A DNA stretch of 7,144 nucleotides from JBAWVR01 sp037147155 (lineage in GTDB: Bacteria; Patescibacteriota; Minisyncoccia; Phycocordibacterales; GWA1-40-21). The stretch is taken from positions 1 through 7,144 of the forward strand of contig JBAWVR010000040.1 in assembly GCA_037147155.1 (NCBI GenBank), read 5' to 3'. Shown here piece by piece: positions 1-5,548 of this stretch. The position numbers were made by a program, and so were the translations under genes. The notes beneath the pieces were generated by a model. It had not been told where the DNA came from, did not search any database, and worked only from the letters and a program-made list of their open reading frames with translations. Every line of letters starts with the position of its first letter. Positions within the stretch are counted from its first letter, which is position 1.

Positions 1-1
1 G

Positions 2-775
2 GCTATTGTTGCGGCCACCCAAAGCCCCCTCTCCATCGCTGATATTTATGAAGTAACACCATCAAGCAATACTTATAATAAGGCAAAAGTATTTATTAAA
101 ATAGGAGGCTATACCGCGATAGATTATGGCCCAGATCTCCTTCCAAAGCCACTACCAGTACTTGTTAATGTTAATGGCTACCGTGATTCAAAAGGTGTTT
201 TACAAGGAGGATCAACTTATAGATTAACGGCCTATGTTGGTACGGTAAATCTTGAGTTGCCACGACAGACATCTGCATCTTCTAATAATTTCTATATTGC
301 CAGAGATACTCAAGTGGGGGTTCAGGTGTATTCCGCAGCTAAAACACTGAAAATCTTTGGTGTGAATGATATTAAAATGATACCTAGGGCAAAAGCCACG
401 TCTATGACAGAATTGGTTGCTGCAGGGGTGACAGCAATAAAAAGTCTTAACTTAAATACAGCAAAAATTAACTTCTCTTTTACGCCAACAAGCGTTTATC
501 TTGGAGAAGTAATAGATGTAAAAACATATTGTGATAACGCTGTTAAAGTGCCAGGAACTAGTCTTGTTAATTCTACAAGATATACAATAACTGATAAAAA
601 TGCCACCCTTTCCTTCTCCTTTAACAGACCATCAACATCTCGTAATTGCAGGACTGTGTTTTATCCTTATCTAAACCCGAATGTAAACAACCCTTCCTTT
701 GATCCATTGACCAGCATTTTCTTCGATATTAATTTCTTAGTGTACGGTACTGATAGAGTTGCAGCTGGTAAATAA
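2..775 (+). CDS. Secreted/surface protein of unknown family, 5'-truncated by window edge
   Basis: The frame is open from the first complete codon (position 2) to TAA at 773-775, giving 257 visible residues. The true start lies outside the window; the TTG at 257 is internal, because sense codons continue without a break upstream of it. I do not recognise the family. The visible protein is rich in Thr, Ser, Asn, Val and Tyr with alternating hydrophobic residues, as in beta-sandwich extracellular domains, and has no transmembrane helix. Only two cysteines are seen, in YCDN and RNCR contexts about 50 residues apart in the C-terminal part; they could form a disulphide. A strong hairpin terminator follows within 10 nt of the stop. 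Export is inferred from composition only, since the N-terminus is missing. The reading frame is well supported and the function is unknown. Confidence 0.75.
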   Translation, partial: AIVAATQSPLSIADIYEVTPSSNTYNKAKVFIKIGGYTAIDYGPDLLPKPLPVLVNVNGYRDSKGVLQGGSTYRLTAYVGTVNLELPRQTSASSNNFYIARDTQVGVQVYSAAKTLKIFGVNDIKMIPRAKATSMTELVAAGVTAIKSLNLNTAKINFSFTPTSVYLGEVIDVKTYCDNAVKVPGTSLVNSTRYTITDKNATLSFSFNRPSTSRNCRTVFYPYLNPNVNNPSFDPLTSIFFDINFLVYGTDRVAAGK

Positions 776-783
776 TATATTGC

Positions 784-816
784 AAAAACCACCAACCTCT
801 CGGGTTGGTGGTTTTT
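784..816. terminator. Bidirectional intrinsic terminator between convergent genes
   Basis: A perfect 14-bp stem (784-797 with 803-816) closes a 5-nt loop, TCTCG. The outer end of the stem is A5/T5, so either strand transcribes a GC-containing hairpin running into a U tract. It lies 8 nt after the stop of the plus-strand gene and would also catch read-through from tig, which has no closer classical terminator. Confidence 0.9.
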
Positions 817-823
817 CTTAATT

Positions 824-860
824 ATTCGTATTCATTCGTATCATTAGTACGAATTCGTAT
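824..860. repeat. Three direct ATTCGTAT repeats with a 12-bp palindrome
   Basis: ATTCGTAT occurs at 824-831, 834-841 and 853-860. The starts are 10 and 19 bases apart, near one and two helical turns. The last copy forms half of the palindrome TACGAATTCGTA (848-859). The cluster lies between the convergent-gene terminator and the structured element downstream of tig. No reading frame covers it. It resembles a small operator or protein-binding cluster, but no promoter is obvious beside it and the function is unknown. Confidence 0.5.
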
Positions 861-872
861 ATTGGTATATTT

Positions 873-1014
873 ACCCGGTTGTGAGTTTTGGCATCGTTTT
901 TTAAAATTGCGTTCAGGTGTTATTTTGGTGGTCAAATCAGCAAGACAGACCCTAATTTAATATTAGAGTCTGTCTCGTAAAAAACAATTTTAATGCCAAA
1001 ATCTACAACGGGGT
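873..1014 (-). ncRNA. Structured inverted-repeat element, orphan relative of the gene leaders (copy D)
   Basis: The outer arms 873-909 and 985-1014 pair over about 28 positions: ACCC with GGGT at the base, a TTTTGGCAT block with ATGCCAAAA, and TTAAAATTG with CAATTTTAA after a 7-nt bulge. Inside, 944-956 pairs with 962-974 (13 positions, loop TTAAT). The one imperfect pair is a G-U wobble in minus-strand RNA but a C-A clash in plus-strand RNA, which favours the minus orientation. Read on the minus strand, its 3' end CGGGTAAATATA is identical to the end of the leader of the gene at 2421-3077. Here no gene follows, and the 5' arm begins in the last base pairs of tig, overlapping its stop codon. 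It may be a relic leader, a 3' UTR structure or a dispersed element. Confidence 0.6.
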
Positions 1015-2060
1015 TATTTTACCTCTTCCAACATCTTAAACACTGCTTCATTTGTGGCCATCATGATGACATATTCCTGAACACGGGTGGCATCGGCGTC
1101 TTTGTAAAGATTGGTTAGATGTTCAACTTCTTTTTTGACCATTTCAGCGTCTGGAATAATATTAGCTTCCAAGGAAATCTTGTTCAAAACCAATTGTAAT
1201 TTGGCGCGCTTTTCAGCATCTGGAGTCCATTCTTTGCGCATATCATCCATAGTCTTCTTCAGGTGTTTGAGATAATCCTCAACCTTCAAACCATAGCGAG
1301 CAATATCATCTTGAAACTGTGCCTCCATCTTATTGAGTTCGGCAGTGACTAGAAGTTCTGGCAAATCGATTTCTGACTCAGTAATAATCTTGTCAGCGAT
1401 CATAAGACGAGTTTTTTCTCTTTCACGGTGTTCTTTCTCAGCTTTGATACTCTCGGTCACTTTAGCTTTGAAATCTGCCTCATCTTTGAAATCTCCAAGT
1501 TTCTTCAAGAATTCTTCGTTGATTTCTGGCAAAGGCAACTTTTCATCATCCTTGTGTTCTTCACCCTCGGCATGAGTGTGATAGTGCTGAGCGTAAGTTT
1601 CACGAATTTTCAAAATAGAATCTTCCAAATCTTTTTCAGTGACTTCAAATTTGGTTTCTTTCTTTTCGTTTATACCTTTGGCAATTTTCTTGTAGTCTGC
1701 CAATTTAATTTCTGGCATAAGGACCAAACGGATTTTGAATTCTACTGGATTCTCGGCAGCAATCTTGGTAATAGAAACTTGTGGGTGGCCGATATAATCA
1801 AGTTTACTTTCCTTGATGATTTCTGGAATCAAATCCTGCATAGCAATCTCAGCCGCTTCTTCCCAGATAGCCAAATCACCAATCTTGGAGACTAGGACTG
1901 ATTCTGGTACATGGCCAGGGCGAAAGCCGGGGAGGTTGAGACCCTGCTGAATACGAGCGATAGCTTTGTTGCGCTGTTTTTTGACGGCTTCAAAAGCCAA
2001 TTCGGCTTCGATTTCTACTTCAGAATTCTTTAATTTATTGGTTTTTATGATTTTATGCAT
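1014..2060 (-). CDS. tig: Trigger factor, short form lacking the PPIase domain
   Basis: Ribosome-associated chaperone that meets nascent chains at the exit tunnel. The N-terminal ribosome-binding domain (about 1-113) carries the family signature loop GFRPGHVP at residues 45-52. An arm segment follows (about 114-157), and then the C-terminal helical cradle domain runs from about residue 175 (PLPEINEEFLKKLG) to 348. The FKBP-type PPIase domain, about 100 residues in the E. coli protein (432 aa), is absent. In its place is a short linker with four His and many acidic residues (about 156-175). The length of 348 fits that deletion. The ATG at 2060 is chosen because it precedes the conserved N-terminus and sits 6 nt after a plausible -10 box, so the mRNA is probably leaderless; no Shine-Dalgarno is present. 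It is a single-gene unit, and its stop overlaps the structured element at 873-1014. Confidence 0.93.
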   Translation of the reverse strand: MHKIIKTNKLKNSEVEIEAELAFEAVKKQRNKAIARIQQGLNLPGFRPGHVPESVLVSKIGDLAIWEEAAEIAMQDLIPEIIKESKLDYIGHPQVSITKIAAENPVEFKIRLVLMPEIKLADYKKIAKGINEKKETKFEVTEKDLEDSILKIRETYAQHYHTHAEGEEHKDDEKLPLPEINEEFLKKLGDFKDEADFKAKVTESIKAEKEHREREKTRLMIADKIITESEIDLPELLVTAELNKMEAQFQDDIARYGLKVEDYLKHLKKTMDDMRKEWTPDAEKRAKLQLVLNKISLEANIIPDAEMVKKEVEHLTNLYKDADATRVQEYVIMMATNEAVFKMLEEVK

Positions 2061-2066
2061 GCGACT

Positions 2067-2095
2067 AGTTTACTGGTTTAGAAGCGTTTTGTCAA
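2067..2095 (-). promoter_or_regulatory. tig promoter giving a leaderless transcript
   Basis: On the minus strand a consensus -35 box TTGACA (2090-2095) is followed after 17 nt by TAAACT (2067-2072, 4 of 6 matches to TATAAT). Only 6 nt separate this -10 box from the tig ATG, so transcription would begin at or within a base or two of the start codon. The -35 box shares bases with the T tract of the terminator just upstream (2099-2140). The weak point is the -10 match. Confidence 0.6.
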
Positions 2096-2098
2096 AAT

Positions 2099-2140
2099 AA
2101 AACCAGCCCCAGTCCGCAAAGCGGACCGGGGCTGGTTTTT
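2099..2140 (-). terminator. Intrinsic terminator of the two-gene secreted/membrane unit
   Basis: GC-rich hairpin: 2103-2110 pairs with 2128-2135 (8 bp), one A-C mismatch, then GTCCGC with GCGGAC around an AAA loop, flanked by A and T tracts. On the minus strand the stem is followed by TTTTATTTT. It lies 13 nt past the stop of the 80-residue gene and isolates tig from read-through. The stem is slightly better in minus-strand RNA, where the mismatch becomes G-U. Confidence 0.9.
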
Positions 2141-2152
2141 AAAGGATAAATC

Positions 2153-2395
2153 TTAGTATTCCGATAAATCTAAAGTGGCATTGGAAACCGTAGCGGTCAA
2201 ATCTGCATCAATGCCGTTCATGGCATCAGCCAGTTCTTGTTCCTGCTGAGCTTTTTCAGCGGCAGCCTGCTCAGCTTTGATTTCCTTGCTCTTTGATGAG
2301 TAGAAGTAAATTCCACCAACAATTAGCAGTATAACGATAATAATTATCGCAATCGTTGAACCCCAACCCTCTCTGTCCTCGTATGCTTTGTCCAT
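2153..2395 (-). CDS. Small single-pass membrane protein, unknown function
   Basis: Eighty residues. A short acidic N-terminus (MDKAYEDREGWGS) precedes one strongly hydrophobic helix at about 14-32 (a run of Ile, Val and Leu ending in GGIYFY). A Lys patch (SSKSKEIK) follows, and the remainder is an Ala/Gln/Glu-rich helix (41-60) and an acidic tail ending DLSEY. The order of charges suggests an N-terminal anchor, but topology is not certain. The family is not recognised. It starts 25 nt after the stop of the larger secreted-protein gene with no promoter or ribosome site visible between, so both are probably on one mRNA ending at the 2099-2140 hairpin. Translation may depend on coupling or an AT-rich unstructured start. 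A role in the cell envelope with its neighbour is inference. Confidence 0.8.
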   Translation of the reverse strand: MDKAYEDREGWGSTIAIIIIVILLIVGGIYFYSSKSKEIKAEQAAAEKAQQEQELADAMNGIDADLTATVSNATLDLSEY

Positions 2396-2420
2396 AGTTT
2401 TTTAATTAGTTAAATAAAAT

Positions 2421-3077
2421 TTATTGACGGGTAGTAGAGGCTGTCGTTGAAGCTCGATCATCTCGTCTCTCTGGGCGATTTGATTTTAACTTCTCATTAA
2501 CATTCTTTTGTACTCCAGCTAAAACCTGGACTAGGGCTTTGTGGGCTGTATTGATTGCCTGATCTACTATTTTGGCCTTGGCGTTGGCATCTTTTACTAC
2601 CTGGCCACGGTTCTTGGTAGTAATGGTGGTTTGAGTATCTAGATAAGTTACTAATTCTGCTAATTTTGTCTTAGCGATTTCTATTTTGGCTCGAGCGTCA
2701 GCTAAAGCAATAGTACTGGAGGACATATCCACACCATTCTTGGTAAAGATAGCCATTCTCGCTTCAGTTGAAGAAGCTCTGTCGGTAAGTTGTTGAATTG
2801 CCTCGGTTAAATTTCGAACAGCTTTATCACTTTTTTTAGCAAAAGCTCTAGCTGTGGTTGAAGCAATCTTTTCTTGTATTTTTTCTTTTACTTCATCACG
2901 TTTGGTTGATGAAGCTCTCATTAATTCCGGACGAGTAGAAGAAGCGCGAACTTCTCTGGCAATTTCCTTTACTTCGCGAGCAGGCATAATTTTATTTGAT
3001 TTTGTGTTTGTAGCAGCGTTTCCAATCATTGGAAGTGCAATCACAATAGCAATAATTGAAAATATAATTTTTTTCAT
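2421..3077 (-). CDS. Secreted helical protein with RASST-type repeats, unknown function
   Basis: A protein of 218 residues. Residues 1-21 form a clear Sec signal peptide (MKK, then a hydrophobic stretch, then IGNA before ATNT), so it is exported. The mature part is charged, Ala/Lys/Arg/Thr-rich and predicted helical or coiled coil by eye. It is punctuated by R-A-S-(S/T)-T motifs at 44-48, 54-58, 100-104 and 208-212 and by ASTT at 72-75 and 213-216, close to the ends of helical stretches. There is no cysteine and no known catalytic motif. The C-terminus is very basic, then Ser/Thr-rich (DDRASTTASTTRQ). It has the best promoter in the window (3205-3233) and a structured leader ending 6 nt before the ATG, where GGGT is the only ribosome-site-like sequence. 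The small membrane protein downstream is probably co-transcribed. I do not recognise the family. Confidence 0.85.
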   Translation of the reverse strand: MKKIIFSIIAIVIALPMIGNAATNTKSNKIMPAREVKEIAREVRASSTRPELMRASSTKRDEVKEKIQEKIASTTARAFAKKSDKAVRNLTEAIQQLTDRASSTEARMAIFTKNGVDMSSSTIALADARAKIEIAKTKLAELVTYLDTQTTITTKNRGQVVKDANAKAKIVDQAINTAHKALVQVLAGVQKNVNEKLKSNRPERRDDRASTTASTTRQ

Positions 3078-3083
3078 ATATTT

Positions 3084-3173
3084 ACCCGTTAAGGTTTTGG
3101 CTGATCGAAAATTAGTTTTATAATTTTCTGCATTAGATTTTAATCTAATGTGTCAGGCAAAATCTTTCTGGGT
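3084..3173 (-). ncRNA. Three-way-junction leader RNA, copy A
   Basis: In minus-strand RNA, P1 pairs 3173-3153 with 3104-3084: ACCC/GGGU at the base, an internal loop, an AAAG/CUUU-type block, four U with four A, and UCAG/CUGA at the top, with isolated mismatches. P2 is 3150-3143/3138-3131 (8 bp, 4-nt loop). P3 is 3128-3121/3114-3107 (8 bp, 6-nt loop). All three junction strands are 2 nt. It ends 6 nt before the ATG of the secreted-protein gene, and its last four bases are GGGU. The architecture matches the hppA and nusA leaders while most stem bases differ. Confidence 0.75.
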
Positions 3174-3204
3174 GGGTTAATTTTATTAATGTAGACCTGG
3201 GGCA

Positions 3205-3233
3205 ATTATATCACCGCAGGAGAGTTTTGTTAA
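3205..3233 (-). promoter_or_regulatory. Promoter of the secreted-protein/membrane-protein unit
   Basis: Minus strand: TTAACA (3228-3233, 5 of 6), a 17-nt spacer, then a perfect TATAAT (3205-3210) preceded by TG one base upstream, i.e. an extended -10. Transcription should start near 3198, giving a leader of about 120 nt that contains copy A of the three-way-junction element. Confidence 0.8.
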
Positions 3234-3243
3234 ATTGGGGAAG

Positions 3244-3287
3244 AGGCCAGCAAAAAACCGCCTAGCTAGGCGGTTTTTTGCTGGCCT
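3244..3287. terminator. hppA terminator, a perfect 44-nt palindrome
   Basis: Bases 3244-3287 are a complete inverted repeat centred on AGCT. The CCGCC/GGCGG core is flanked by A6/T6, and GC-rich outer arms (AGGCCAGC) re-pair beyond the T tract. It begins 6 nt past the hppA stop on the minus strand and works equally on either strand by symmetry. Just beyond it is the promoter of the next minus-strand unit. Confidence 0.88.
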
Positions 3288-3293
3288 ATCCGA

Positions 3294-5297
3294 TTACATC
3301 ATTTTAATCAAGAATGGAACCAAAAGGAGAGCAACAATGTTAAGAATCTTAATCATTGGGTTGATAGCCGGACCAGCAGTATCCTTGTAAGGATCACCAA
3401 CAGTGTCTCCGGTCACAGCGGCTTTGTGAGCATCTGAACCCTTGCCGCCGTGATTGCCTAATTCAATATACTTTTTAGCATTGTCCCAAGCACCACCACC
3501 AGAAGTCATCGAAATTGCTACGAAGATACCAGTTACGATTGAACCAACGAGCAAACCTCCGAGAGCTTCAGCACCCAAACCGAAACCAACCAAAACCGGA
3601 GCCAAGATTGGAATCAAAGATGGAATAATCATTTCCTTGATAGCGGAAGTAGTTACGATGTCTACTGAACGAGCATAGTCAGGCTTGGCAGTACCTTCCA
3701 TAATACCTTTGATCTCGCGGAATTGACGACGAACCTCTTCAACAACTTGCTGAGCAGCTTTACCAACAGCTTCCATACAGAGAGCGGCAAAGTAATAAGG
3801 GAGAAGACCACCAATAAGCAAACCAACCAAAACGTTTGGATTAGACAAATCAAATTTCAAAGCGTGACCGAATTTCTCAAACTCCTGAGTATATGAAGAG
3901 AAGAGAACGAGAGCAGCCAAACCAGCAGAAGCGATAGCATAACCTTTAGTCACAGCTTTGGTAGTGTTGCCAACAGCGTCCAATGGATCAGTCACATCAC
4001 GAACAGCAGCTGGTAAATGAGCCATTTCGGCAATACCACCAGCGTTATCGGTGATAGGACCGAAAGCGTCAATAGCCACGATAATACCAGTGAGGGAGAG
4101 CATAGACATAGCGGCGATAGCTACACCGTAGAGTCCGGCAAAGTGATAAGTGGAGAGAATACCAAAGACGATAACGATCAAAGGCATAGCAGTAGCTTTC
4201 TTAGAAATAGCCAAACCTTGAATAATGTTTGTACCGTGACCAGAAGCTGAAGCTTTAGCAATAGACTGAACTGGAGCGAAAGAGTGTGAAGTGTAGTATT
4301 CGGTAATGACTACAACTAAAGCGGTAACGATAATACCAATCAATGAACACAAGTAGAGGTTCATAATTGAGTAAGTTGACTGACCGCTCATCACCCACTT
4401 GGTAACAGGATAGAAAGCGATAGCTGAAAGAACTCCAGCGGCAATCAAACCTTTATACAAAGCACCCATGATATTCTGAGATTTGCTCAAACGCACAAAC
4501 CAAGTACCGATGATTGAACAAATGATAGCAATACCACCAATCGCTAGAGGATAGATTACAGCTCCTTCAAAACCAACAAAGAGGAGACTACCCAAAAACA
4601 TAGCAGCGATAGAAGTTACAGCATAAGTTTCAAACAAGTCAGCGGCCATACCAGCACAGTCACCAACGTTATCACCAACGTTATCAGCAATAACAGCTGG
4701 GTTTCTTGGATCATCTTCTGGAATACCGGCCTCCACTTTACCAACGAGGTCAGCACCAACGTCAGCAGCTTTGGTAAAGATACCACCGCCCAAACGAGCG
4801 AAGATAGAAATAAGAGAAGCTCCGAAAGACAAACCGATCAAAGCGTTAACATCTTTAGTGATAGCGTAGAAAACAGTTACACCAAGAAGAGCGAGACCAA
4901 CTACGAGAAGACCAGTGATAGCACCGCCTTTGAAAGCGAGGTCAAGAGCAGCGGCCAAACCAGACTTGGCAGCTTCGGTAGTGCGGATATTGGCGCGAAC
5001 AGAAATGTTCATACCAATAAAACCAGCAACACCAGAGAGAATAGCACCAACCAAGAAGGCGGCGGCCATTTTCCAAGTAAGGAAGAAACCAACAACGAAG
5101 AATAGAACGACAGCAATAACTGCAATAGTCTTGTACTGACGGTTCAAATAAGCACTAGCACCTTCCTGAATCGCCTGAGCGATATCACGCATTTTTTGAT
5201 CGCCGGTACCTTTCTTCATGATTGAAGTAATCAAGAAAATACCGTAAACGATAGCTAGTAATGAACTGATTAAAGCAAATATAACTACAGAATTCAT
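3294..5297 (-). CDS. hppA: Membrane-bound proton-pumping pyrophosphatase, K+-independent type
   Basis: Integral membrane enzyme that hydrolyses pyrophosphate to two phosphates and pumps cations across the cytoplasmic membrane. The 667 residues fall in the normal family range and include the many hydrophobic helices expected. Diagnostic sites are present: DVGADLVGKVE (179-189), the Asp-rich DNVGDNVGD (205-213), DAFGPITDNAGG (410-421), GNTTKAVTKG (443-452) and GDTVGDPYKDTAGP (630-643). Lys447 and Thr450 in GNTTKAVTKG are the pair typical of K+-independent H+-pumping enzymes; K+-dependent ones usually have Ala there. The ATG at 5297 begins a normal N-terminal helix and has GGGTGA 6 nt upstream, a fair match to the 16S 3' end. 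Codons are strongly biased to GCT, GTT, GGT and AAC, suggesting high expression. It is a single-gene unit with its own structured leader and terminator. Confidence 0.97.
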   Translation of the reverse strand: MNSVVIFALISSLLAIVYGIFLITSIMKKGTGDQKMRDIAQAIQEGASAYLNRQYKTIAVIAVVLFFVVGFFLTWKMAAAFLVGAILSGVAGFIGMNISVRANIRTTEAAKSGLAAALDLAFKGGAITGLLVVGLALLGVTVFYAITKDVNALIGLSFGASLISIFARLGGGIFTKAADVGADLVGKVEAGIPEDDPRNPAVIADNVGDNVGDCAGMAADLFETYAVTSIAAMFLGSLLFVGFEGAVIYPLAIGGIAIICSIIGTWFVRLSKSQNIMGALYKGLIAAGVLSAIAFYPVTKWVMSGQSTYSIMNLYLCSLIGIIVTALVVVITEYYTSHSFAPVQSIAKASASGHGTNIIQGLAISKKATAMPLIVIVFGILSTYHFAGLYGVAIAAMSMLSLTGIIVAIDAFGPITDNAGGIAEMAHLPAAVRDVTDPLDAVGNTTKAVTKGYAIASAGLAALVLFSSYTQEFEKFGHALKFDLSNPNVLVGLLIGGLLPYYFAALCMEAVGKAAQQVVEEVRRQFREIKGIMEGTAKPDYARSVDIVTTSAIKEMIIPSLIPILAPVLVGFGLGAEALGGLLVGSIVTGIFVAISMTSGGGAWDNAKKYIELGNHGGKGSDAHKAAVTGDTVGDPYKDTAGPAINPMIKILNIVALLLVPFLIKMM

Positions 5298-5306
5298 ATT
5301 TATTCA

Positions 5307-5393
5307 CCCGGAAAAGTTTTTACTAGCAGAAAATCTTTGATTTTCATGGATATTGTGTTTGAACACAATATCACCAGTAAAAATTTTAACGGG
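5307..5393 (-). ncRNA. Three-way-junction leader RNA of hppA, copy B
   Basis: In minus-strand RNA, P1 pairs 5393-5374 with 5326-5307: CCCG with CGGG, a small internal loop, a 3-bp block, then a UUUUUAC with GUAAAAA block closed by G-U and G-C pairs. P2 (5372-5363/5358-5349) has 10 perfect pairs with a 4-nt loop. P3 (5345-5339/5335-5329) has 7 perfect pairs, GAAAATC with GATTTTC, and a 3-nt loop. Junction strands are 1, 3 and 2 nt. The 3' arm carries the GGG of the GGGTGA ribosome-site candidate, so folding P1 would occlude it. Confidence 0.8.
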
Positions 5394-5407
5394 ATTTTTT
5401 ATTTTAA

Positions 5408-5416
5408 TTTATAATA
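5408..5416 (-). promoter_or_regulatory. Probable hppA -10 region
   Basis: Minus-strand TATTATAAA contains overlapping -10 candidates TATTAT (5411-5416) and TATAAA (5408-5413). Transcription from about 5401 would start a few bases before the P1 arm of the leader. No good -35 box is seen; the dyad CGACACT/AGTGTCG (5433-5450) sits where it would be expected. The same AT stretch contains a plus-strand TATAAT (5410-5415), so direction is uncertain. Confidence 0.4.
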
Positions 5417-5432
5417 ATCCGATTTTGGCGGA

Positions 5433-5456
5433 CGACACTAAGAAGTGTCGATTTTT
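5433..5456 (+). terminator. Short hairpin plus T tract, plus-strand oriented
   Basis: A perfect 7-bp stem CGACACT/AGTGTCG (5433-5439 with 5444-5450, loop AAGA) is followed on the plus strand by ATTTTT. On the minus strand there is no T tract after the stem. No plus-strand gene precedes it. It may terminate antisense transcription, or as DNA it may be an operator dyad over the hppA -35 region. Confidence 0.4.
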
Positions 5457-5461
5457 CCCCA

Positions 5462-5521
5462 CAAAAAACCGCTGTCGCACTCGGTCCCAGAGCCGGGACC
5501 AAGAGTGATAGTGGTTTTTTG
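5462..5521. terminator. nusA terminator, long imperfect hairpin
   Basis: Arms 5462-5488 and 5495-5521 (27 nt each, 6-nt loop AGAGCC) are bounded by A6 and T6. It lies 27 nt past the nusA stop. Imperfect positions favour plus-strand RNA: 5471/5512, 5474/5509 and 5477/5506 are G-U there but A-C on the minus strand, while 5482/5501 is the reverse. The outer GC pairs and six U still give an acceptable minus-strand terminator. An AT-rich 16-nt palindrome (5529-5544) lies between it and the stop codon. Confidence 0.8.
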
Positions 5522-5548
5522 CTGACCACAAAATTTTAATTTTGTTGA

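Noticed and set aside
257..259. TTG as start codon of the left-edge gene
   Set aside because: The same frame is open without a stop back to position 2 with protein-like composition, so the gene is truncated by the window rather than starting here.
824..860. CRISPR array or replication iterons
   Set aside because: The unit is only 8 bp with three copies and no spacers of uniform length; no cas, rep or dnaA gene is present.
1333..1895. Plus-strand open frames opposite tig (1333-1575 and 1428-1895)
   Set aside because: They lie wholly antisense to a clear trigger factor gene, are rich in Phe/Ser from reading its Glu/Lys codons backwards, and have no promoter or ribosome site.
2854..3123. Plus-strand open frame of 89 residues opposite the secreted-protein start and leader
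   Set aside because: It is antisense to a signal peptide and a structured leader; the hydrophobic content is a shadow of the opposite strand.
3454..5139. Several 63-77 residue frames inside hppA on both strands
   Set aside because: hppA is full length with all family motifs; these are low-complexity shadows without initiation signals.
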